NCBI GenBank assembly: GCA_964443805.1
Contig: CAYUEQ010000045.1
Location: 1-7,669 of the forward strand
Source of the DNA: CAYUEQ01 sp964443805
GTDB taxonomy: Bacteria > Bacillota_I > Bacilli_A > RF39 > UBA660
Length of the DNA: 7,669 bases
Reading direction: 5' to 3'
In this document: positions 1-4,459 of the stretch, one piece after another
Position numbering within the stretch: position 1 is the first letter of the stretch
How the letters are laid out: the number at the start of each line of letters is the position of its first letter
Program-made: the position numbers and the translations under genes
Notes under the pieces: generated by a model
Told to the model about the DNA's origin: nothing
The model's input: the letters and a program-made list of their open reading frames with translations, nothing else
Databases searched by the model: none

Positions 1-363
1 GCTGGAGTATTACTTCGTGGAATATCTCGTGAAGATGTTGAACGTGGTCAAGTACTTGCAAAACCAGGAAGTGTAACACCTCATAAGAAATTTAAAGCAA
101 GTGTTTATATTCTAAGTAAAGAAGAAGGTGGACGTCATACTCCGTTCTTCACAAATTATAGACCGCAATTTTATTTTAGAACAACAGATGTTACTGGAGT
201 TGTAGAACTACCTGCTGGTGTTGAAATGGTAATGCCAGGGGATAACGTTGATATGACAGTTTCATTAATTCAAACAGTTGCACTAGAAAACGGAACTAAA
301 TTCTCAATCAGAGAAGGCGGACGTACTGTTGGTGCTGGTGTTGTTGCTGAAATTATTGAATAA
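1..363 (+). CDS. tuf: Elongation factor Tu, C-terminal part (5' end outside window)
   Basis: EF-Tu is the GTPase that carries aminoacyl-tRNA to the ribosomal A site in the cytoplasm. The first base of the window is in frame, and 120 codons are present before the TAA stop. The fragment covers the end of domain 2 and all of domain 3. Recognisable blocks are GVLLRGISREDVERGQVLAKPG, here split as GVLLRGI and ERGQVLAKPG, then EGGRHTPFF, YRPQFYFRTTDVTG, GVEMVMPGDN and REGGRTVGAGVV, which match bacterial EF-Tu almost residue for residue. The GTP-binding domain lies upstream of the window. Codon choice differs from the neighbours: five of eight arginines are CGT, while genes downstream use nearly only AGA, as expected for a very highly expressed gene. 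A hairpin terminator follows the stop directly. The identification is certain; whether the genome carries a second tuf copy cannot be seen. Confidence 0.98.
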   Translation, partial: AGVLLRGISREDVERGQVLAKPGSVTPHKKFKASVYILSKEEGGRHTPFFTNYRPQFYFRTTDVTGVVELPAGVEMVMPGDNVDMTVSLIQTVALENGTKFSIREGGRTVGAGVVAEIIE

Positions 364-364
364 T

Positions 365-388
365 AAAAAACGCATTTGCGTTTTTTTT
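365..388. terminator. Bidirectional intrinsic terminator between tuf and the femX-like gene
   Basis: The sequence AAAAAACGC-ATTT-GCGTTTTTT forms a 9-bp stem (365-373 with 378-386) with a 4-nt loop. Eight T residues follow on the plus strand (381-388), and the A tract at 365-370 gives six T on the minus strand. It starts one base after the tuf stop codon and touches the stop codon (389-387) of the convergent gene. It can therefore end transcription from both sides. The GC part of the stem is only 3 bp, so efficiency in each direction is inferred. Confidence 0.85.
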
Positions 389-1628
389 ATTCTTTAGTAA
401 ACTCTTTTTTAATTTTACCGATTTTTTCTAAAAAGAAGTATTGGGTTTCATTTACAATTAAATCAAATTCTCCAATGAATTCATATACTTTAGGATTAAA
501 ACCTAATTTAAATTGATTCAAACCATAGTATAGACTATCTTTACTAAAGTCTCCAGATAAACCATTTAAATCAGCAAAAGTATAATCTTCTTTATAATGT
601 TGAAATATTTGATAATGTAAGAAATGATTAGGATTAAACTTTTTATATTTACGGTCAAAGCCACTAATAACAATATTTATTCGATTATCATACTTTACAA
701 CTAAAGCAGCAGCTATATAGACTTTGTTATTAGTACTTCTCATTCCTTTAGTAGCATCAATTATATCTTGTTTATATATTGTTAATAACCGATCGGATTC
801 CATTTTTTTGTTGATATTTTTTTTAGATGGTTCTAATTTTAATAATTCATTGTATAAATTATTTAACTCTTGTTCTTTTGCATATATTTCTTGACTCTTA
901 ATTAAATATTCTTCATAATTTATTTTTAATAAAAACAGATCAGCATTGTTGTCTTTATTAAATATATTATAATAAGAACGATAATAGTGTTCACTTCTAT
1001 ATGATTTCTTATCTTTTACAAATTTATATAATATATTAATTTTATCAAAAGAAACAGTTTCTAAACTAAGACCTTTTCTTAAACCTTTTTTTACTTTATT
1101 TCTTATGTTTTTATTAATTGAATCAATATTAAACTTTTTTAAATGTAATATCGCATTAAATCTTGGTAAAATATTTTCAAAATATAAACTTTGTTCATTT
1201 TCTTTAAAGCCACACTCTTTTAAATTATCAATTATTTTGGTATTTTGATTATACTTTTTTTCATAATTATCATTCTTATTAATTTCACCAATAGCTATTT
1301 CTGGATTAATTTTTATAAATACAACATTTTTTTTATTATAGTATCTTTTTAAATCTTCAGTAAATTTATGTAATAAAGATTTATCTACATAATCAATTAA
1401 AAATCCTCTAGGGGCATAACCATAATACATTTTCCATCCTATACTCTTAATTAAAATTAATGATGCTGCAACAATATCTCCAGAGTTATCAACATAACCA
1501 ATTAAGTCATATGAAAAACCATATTCAGCCATTAATAGTCCATAGTTAAGTGTTTGGTAATAATTATTTAATGGATGCTGTTTTATAAACTTATCAAATT
1601 CAAAGATAGTAAGTTCTTTTATGGTCAT
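387..1628 (-). CDS. FemA/FemB/FemX (MurM)-family peptidoglycan bridge aminoacyltransferase
   Basis: Enzymes of this family transfer amino acids from aminoacyl-tRNA to the stem-peptide lysine of lipid II, or to the growing bridge, at the cytoplasmic face of the membrane. The 413-residue length fits the family (about 400-420). What supports the call: an N-terminal GNAT-like half with YYQTLNYG (23-30) and YYGYAPRGFLIDY (68-80); the segment NKNIRNKVKKGLRKGL (172-187), typical of the family; a highly charged helical stretch at about 237-285, where Fem proteins carry a coiled-coil arm; and the C-terminal signature FADLNGLSGDF (351-361) followed by GLNQFKLGFNP and YEFIGEFDLIVN (382-393). The ATG is preceded by AAAGGGAG with 5-nt spacing (1634-1641), and a good promoter lies upstream. 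It is a lone gene, convergent with tuf and divergent from the next gene. Which amino acid is added, and at which position, cannot be told from sequence, so no gene symbol is given. Confidence 0.92.
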   Translation of the reverse strand: MTIKELTIFEFDKFIKQHPLNNYYQTLNYGLLMAEYGFSYDLIGYVDNSGDIVAASLILIKSIGWKMYYGYAPRGFLIDYVDKSLLHKFTEDLKRYYNKKNVVFIKINPEIAIGEINKNDNYEKKYNQNTKIIDNLKECGFKENEQSLYFENILPRFNAILHLKKFNIDSINKNIRNKVKKGLRKGLSLETVSFDKINILYKFVKDKKSYRSEHYYRSYYNIFNKDNNADLFLLKINYEEYLIKSQEIYAKEQELNNLYNELLKLEPSKKNINKKMESDRLLTIYKQDIIDATKGMRSTNNKVYIAAALVVKYDNRINIVISGFDRKYKKFNPNHFLHYQIFQHYKEDYTFADLNGLSGDFSKDSLYYGLNQFKLGFNPKVYEFIGEFDLIVNETQYFFLEKIGKIKKEFTKE

Positions 1629-1653
1629 AAAATCTCCCTTTCAAAGCCAGTCA

Positions 1654-1682
1654 ATTATACCATACAGACAATCTATATTCAA
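1654..1682 (-). promoter_or_regulatory. Promoter of the FemX-like gene
   Basis: Read on the minus strand, TTGAAT (1682-1677), a 17-nt spacer and a perfect TATAAT (1659-1654) form a sigma-A-type promoter. The bases just before the -10 box are TGG, giving an extended -10 (TGn). Transcription would start near 1647, leaving a leader of about 20 nt that contains the AAAGGGAG ribosome binding site. Box identity and spacing are seen in the sequence; the start point is inferred. Confidence 0.8.
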
Positions 1683-1690
1683 TGTAACAA

Positions 1691-1719
1691 TTGACAAAAC
1701 ACTTTTGATTAGTTAAACT
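1691..1719 (+). promoter_or_regulatory. Promoter of the membrane protein - eno - secG unit
   Basis: A perfect TTGACA (1691-1696), a 17-nt spacer and TAAACT (1714-1719, 4 of 6 matches to TATAAT) form a candidate sigma-A promoter. Its -35 box lies only 8 bp from the -35 box of the divergent promoter. Transcription would begin near 1726, right at the GGTGA ribosome binding site. That would leave the in-frame ATG at 1724 outside the transcript. The weak -10 box lowers confidence. Confidence 0.55.
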
Positions 1720-1725
1720 TAATAT

Positions 1726-1730
1726 GGTGA
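1726..1730 (+). promoter_or_regulatory. Ribosome binding site that decides the start at 1736
   Basis: GGTGA lies 5 nt before ATG 1736. The same core (AGGTGAT) precedes the smpB and pilin-like starts in this window. The upstream in-frame ATG at 1724 overlaps this site and has no purine-rich stretch before it. Confidence 0.6.
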
Positions 1731-1735
1731 AGCAT

Positions 1736-2458
1736 ATGGAAAAAAAGATAAAAAAATTAATCAAGATTGTAATGATACCAGAGATAATATTTATCCTAAT
1801 AGGACTTTATTTAATCTTAAATAACAAAGTATCTGCAATAACTATATCTTATTTAATAGCTATAGTGATTGTAGCAAAAGGTTTAGGTCTTATTAAATCA
1901 AATAAGTACAGTATAAAGAAATACAAAATATTCGATTTAGTTATACCTTATGGAATAATAAACATTATTTATGCAATACTTTTAATTATTAATATATATA
2001 CATTAAGAGTTGACTTAAATATTACTATTGGCTTTTATATTATTTCAACATCTTTAGTTTATCTATATGTATTATTTAAAACATCAAAAATTACAAAACA
2101 AATTAAAAGCTTATTAATAGCAGATTTTATATTATTAATTGGTGTTGGTGTACTGTTGATGACAAATATTTTATCTGATATATTGTTCTTTAGTAGTGCT
2201 TGTGGAACAATGATAATATTCTATGGTACATTAAATTATATGGGGTTAAGTCTGATTAAGAAGAATATCGACATTAATATAGAAATAGAAAATGAAAAGA
2301 AAAAAGCTCAAGAATTAAAAAAGAAGAAAGAAAAGAAAGCAAAAGAAAACAAAACAAAATCTAAAAAAACAAAAAAAGAATCAGAACAGAAAAAGAAAAC
2401 AAAGAGTAAATCTGTAAATCAAAAAAAGAATAAAAAAAATAAAAAGAATAAAAAATAA
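1736..2458 (+). CDS. Six-helix membrane protein with lysine-rich C-terminal tail (HdeD/DUF308-like)
   Basis: I do not recognise a specific function. The protein (240 aa from this start) shows about six hydrophobic segments at residues 10-29, 33-54, 64-88, 94-114, 124-144 and 148-169. They are arranged as three helix pairs with short polar turns, which resembles the HdeD/DUF308 fold; that link is by pattern only. The last 54 residues (187-240) are hydrophilic, with 29 lysines mixed with Glu, Asn, Ser and Thr. With an even number of helices and a Lys-rich N-terminus, both ends should be cytoplasmic, so the tail could touch nucleic acid, ribosomes or acidic lipids. The ATG at 1736 is preferred because GGTGA (1726-1730) sits 5 nt before it; an in-frame ATG at 1724 has no such site. 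The eno start follows 11 nt after the stop, so the two genes are very probably co-transcribed. Confidence 0.7.
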   Translation: MEKKIKKLIKIVMIPEIIFILIGLYLILNNKVSAITISYLIAIVIVAKGLGLIKSNKYSIKKYKIFDLVIPYGIINIIYAILLIINIYTLRVDLNITIGFYIISTSLVYLYVLFKTSKITKQIKSLLIADFILLIGVGVLLMTNILSDILFFSSACGTMIIFYGTLNYMGLSLIKKNIDINIEIENEKKKAQELKKKKEKKAKENKTKSKKTKKESEQKKKTKSKSVNQKKNKKNKKNKK

Positions 2459-2469
2459 AGGGATGTATT

Positions 2470-3702
2470 ATGGCAAAAATAAAAAAGATATTAGCAAGAG
2501 AAATATTAGATTCAAGAGGTAATCCAACAGTTGAAGTAGAAATGAAAATTGATGATGGACAAGTTGTTTTAGCAAGTGTTCCATCGGGAGCTTCAACTGG
2601 TTCTAAAGAAGCTTTAGAATTAAGAGATAATGACCCTAAAAGATATCATGGTAAAGGGGTATTAAAAGCTGTTAATAATATTAATAATATTATTGCACCA
2701 AAAATAATTGGAATGGATTTAAATCAGTATAACTTAGATAAATATTTAATAGAATTAGATGGTACACCAGATAAAAGTAATCTAGGTGCTAATTCTATTT
2801 TAGCGGTATCGCTTGCTAATTTAAAAGCAGAAGCTCTATCACATAAAACTGATTTATTTTCTTATGTATCTACTGGTGAAGAACATAGATTGCCAGTTGG
2901 AATGTTTAATATTATCAATGGTGGTGCTCATGCTAATAATGAATTATCTTTTCAAGAATTTATGATAATTCCTTTAGTAAAAAGTTTTAAAGAAAGATTA
3001 AGAGTAGCAACAGAGATTTTTCATGAGTTAGAAAAAATATTGAAAAAAGCAAAAATAAGTACTGCAGTAGGTGATGAAGGTGGTTTTGCACCTCCTCTAC
3101 CAAACAATAAAGTAGCGATTGCTCTAATAATTAAAGCGATTGAAACAGCTGGATATAAACCTGGAGAACAAGTGTTTTTAGCATTAGATAGCGCTGCATC
3201 AGAATTTTATTTAAAGGATGAAAAAAAATATTTAGTTGATGGAAAAAAATTAACAAGTGATGAGCTAATAGATTACTATAGAGACTTAATTAATAAATAT
3301 CCAATTCTATCAATTGAAGATCCTTTTGATGAGAATGATTGGAGAGCTTATACAAAATTCACTGCAGAATTTACTGATAAAATAATGATTGTCGGAGATG
3401 ATTTATTTGTTACAAATAGCCAGTTATTAAAAAAAGGTATTCAAGAACAAGCTTGTAATGCTATTTTAATAAAAGCTAATCAAATAGGTACAATAACTGA
3501 AATGGTTGAAACCATCACCTTAGCAAAAAAATATAATTATAAAATTGTAATATCTCATCGAAGTGGTGAAACAGAAGATACATTTATTGCTGATTTAGCA
3601 GTGGGATTAAATATCACATATATTAAGACGGGCTCTGTAACTAGAGGCGAAAGAGTAGCTAAATATAATCAATTATTAAGAATAGAAGAAAAATTACAAT
3701 AA
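2470..3702 (+). CDS. eno: Enolase (phosphopyruvate hydratase), short C-terminus
   Basis: Enolase converts 2-phosphoglycerate to phosphoenolpyruvate in glycolysis, in the cytoplasm, using two magnesium ions. The key residues are all present. They include the loop SGASTG (39-44), E163 in FQEF, the acid E203 in GDEGGFAP, the metal ligands D240, E283 (SIEDPFDENDW) and D310 (VGDDLFVTN), the base K335 (ILIKANQIG), the HRSGETED block (363-370) and K386 (IKTGS). Spacing follows the E. coli enzyme with a shift of 4-6 residues. The protein is 410 aa against the usual 425-435. It stops just after RVAKYNQLLRIEEKL, so the normal C-terminal tail of some 15-20 residues is absent. Some blocks (LPVGMFNIINGGAHANNEL, EDPFDENDW) are not the common Bacilli versions. 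AAAGGG (2457-2462) sits 7 nt before the ATG and overlaps the stop of the membrane protein gene, which indicates an operon. secG follows after 55 nt with no terminator between. Confidence 0.97.
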   Translation: MAKIKKILAREILDSRGNPTVEVEMKIDDGQVVLASVPSGASTGSKEALELRDNDPKRYHGKGVLKAVNNINNIIAPKIIGMDLNQYNLDKYLIELDGTPDKSNLGANSILAVSLANLKAEALSHKTDLFSYVSTGEEHRLPVGMFNIINGGAHANNELSFQEFMIIPLVKSFKERLRVATEIFHELEKILKKAKISTAVGDEGGFAPPLPNNKVAIALIIKAIETAGYKPGEQVFLALDSAASEFYLKDEKKYLVDGKKLTSDELIDYYRDLINKYPILSIEDPFDENDWRAYTKFTAEFTDKIMIVGDDLFVTNSQLLKKGIQEQACNAILIKANQIGTITEMVETITLAKKYNYKIVISHRSGETEDTFIADLAVGLNITYIKTGSVTRGERVAKYNQLLRIEEKLQ

Positions 3703-3757
3703 CATTGATTTTTAATGCTATTTATGATAAATTATTACTTACAAGAGGAAGTGAACT

Positions 3758-3973
3758 ATGGAAACATTTTTAATTGTTATATCAATTCTTTTAATTGTTA
3801 TTGTACTACTTCAAAGTGGAAAAGCTAGTGAAGCAGGACAAATTATAACTGGAGGAAATGAAACCTTATTTAGAAATCAAAAAGAAAGAGGATCAGAACT
3901 TTTTATAAGTCGTTTAACTATGGCTTTAGGAGTACTATTCTTTGTAACATCTTTTATTATTTATATAAGTTAA
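3758..3973 (+). CDS. secG: SecG, protein translocase subunit
   Basis: SecG is the small membrane subunit of the SecYEG channel and assists SecA-driven protein export. The 71-residue protein has two hydrophobic helices (about 3-19 and 53-70) joined by the family's loop. Diagnostic segments are VLLQSGKASEAG (16-27), with the conserved LLQ.GK, then a glycine-rich stretch ITGGNETLF (30-38), the basic QKERG, and SRLTMALGVLFF at the start of helix 2. Length is normal (70-80). The start is well supported by GAGG (3745-3748), 9 nt before the ATG. It is the last gene before a strong terminator. The eno-secG-rnr-smpB neighbourhood is common in Bacilli and supports the call. Confidence 0.95.
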   Translation: METFLIVISILLIVIVLLQSGKASEAGQIITGGNETLFRNQKERGSELFISRLTMALGVLFFVTSFIIYIS

Positions 3974-3992
3974 ACTGCCTAGGCAGTTTTTT
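3972..3992 (+). terminator. Intrinsic terminator after secG
   Basis: AAACTGC (3972-3978), loop CTAG, GCAGTTT (3983-3989), then T to 3992: a perfect 7-bp stem followed by six T in total. The stem begins inside the secG stop codon (3971-3973). It closes the membrane protein - eno - secG unit and separates it from the pilin-like gene. Confidence 0.9.
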
Positions 3993-3995
3993 AAT

Positions 3996-4024
3996 TTGTA
4001 AGTTTTATTTAATAGAGTTATAAT
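3996..4024 (+). promoter_or_regulatory. Promoter of the pilin-like gene
   Basis: TTGTAA (3996-4001), a 17-nt spacer and a perfect TATAAT (4019-4024) form a sigma-A-type promoter just behind the secG terminator. A second TATAAT follows in tandem at 4025-4030. Initiation from the first box would fall near 4031, at the first base of the AGGTGAT ribosome binding site. Confidence 0.7.
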
Positions 4025-4030
4025 TATAAT

Positions 4031-4037
4031 AGGTGAT
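4031..4037 (+). promoter_or_regulatory. Ribosome binding site that selects GTG 4042
   Basis: AGGTGAT lies 4 nt before GTG 4042. The longest open frame begins with a GTG at 4033 inside this site, and an ATG at 4036 overlaps it, so both are unlikely starts. The same motif with 3-nt spacing serves smpB at 6588-6594. Confidence 0.75.
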
Positions 4038-4041
4038 GATA

Positions 4042-4401
4042 GTGAATAAAAAAGGATATACTATAGTTGAAGTATTAACAGCATTATTTATAATTTCAAT
4101 TGTTGGTTTAATCTTGGTTTTAAATATAAATAATTTAACATCAAATAGAGAAAATAAAGAATATGAAAGAGTTATGGATAGAATTAAAAGTGCAGCAGAT
4201 GTGTATGTTAATAACGATCCTAATTCAAAGGTAAAAATTTATGAAAACAAGGAGATTATAACTATTACACTAGATAGTTTAGTTAATCAAGGTCTTTTAG
4301 ACGAAGGAAGTTTAATTAACCCAAAAACCGAAAAAAAATTTAAAGGTTATATAGAAGTAAAAGCAGTTAACCAAATATTACAGATTAACTATAAAGAATG
4401 A
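4042..4401 (+). CDS. Type IV prepilin-like (pseudopilin) protein
   Basis: This is a small protein (119 aa) with a class III signal sequence: MNKKG, then YTIVEVLTALFIISIVGLI. A prepilin peptidase would cut after G5, leaving Tyr1 and the conserved Glu5 of the mature protein (E10 here), at the head of a hydrophobic helix reaching to about residue 28. A charged helical stretch (about 33-58) follows, then a small C-terminal domain with LDSLVNQGLL (77-86), INPKTEKKF (92-100) and GYIEVK (102-107). That layout recalls minor pseudopilins of type II secretion and competence systems. The GTG at 4042 gives the canonical five-residue leader and a good ribosome binding site. It stands alone, with no prepilin peptidase, ATPase or other pilin gene in the window, and has its own promoter. 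Its partner machine is unknown; it could be a minor subunit of a competence-type pilus or a stand-alone surface protein. Confidence 0.85.
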   Translation: MNKKGYTIVEVLTALFIISIVGLILVLNINNLTSNRENKEYERVMDRIKSAADVYVNNDPNSKVKIYENKEIITITLDSLVNQGLLDEGSLINPKTEKKFKGYIEVKAVNQILQINYKE

Positions 4402-4431
4402 ATTAAAAAAGTATCAAACACACTACAAGCA

Positions 4432-4440
4432 TGATATTAT
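4432..4440 (+). promoter_or_regulatory. Candidate extended -10 promoter for rnr
   Basis: TGATATTAT contains the extended element TGn followed by TATTAT (5 of 6 matches to TATAAT). No good -35 box lies at the expected distance, but extended -10 promoters may not need one. Initiation would fall near 4447, just before the GGAG site at 4448. A perfect TATAAT at 4442-4447 is a poorer candidate because it would start transcription inside the ribosome binding region. Confidence 0.4.
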
Positions 4441-4447
4441 ATATAAT

Positions 4448-4451
4448 GGAG
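4448..4451 (+). promoter_or_regulatory. Ribosome binding site that selects the TTG start of rnr
   Basis: GGAG (4448-4451) stands 8 nt before TTG 4460, an ideal distance. The alternative GTG at 4451 overlaps the site itself and has nothing suitable upstream. Confidence 0.7.
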
Positions 4452-4459
4452 TGATTAAA

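Noticed and set aside
1683..1700. Possible operator palindrome around CAATTG between the divergent promoters
   Set aside because: Only the 6-bp core is symmetric; the flanks do not pair, so there is no support for an operator.
3705..3733. Possible separate secG promoter (TTGATT, 17 nt, TAAATT)
   Set aside because: Both boxes match only 4 of 6 positions in DNA so AT-rich that this occurs by chance, and no terminator separates eno from secG, so co-transcription explains expression.
4019..4030. Tandem TATAATTATAAT as a repeat element
   Set aside because: Two copies of a 6-mer in AT-rich promoter DNA; best read as a -10 box with a chance duplicate.
4442..4447. Perfect TATAAT just before the rnr ribosome binding site
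   Set aside because: Initiation would fall about 4454, downstream of the GGAG site, and no -35 box is at the right distance. The extended -10 at 4432-4440 fits better.
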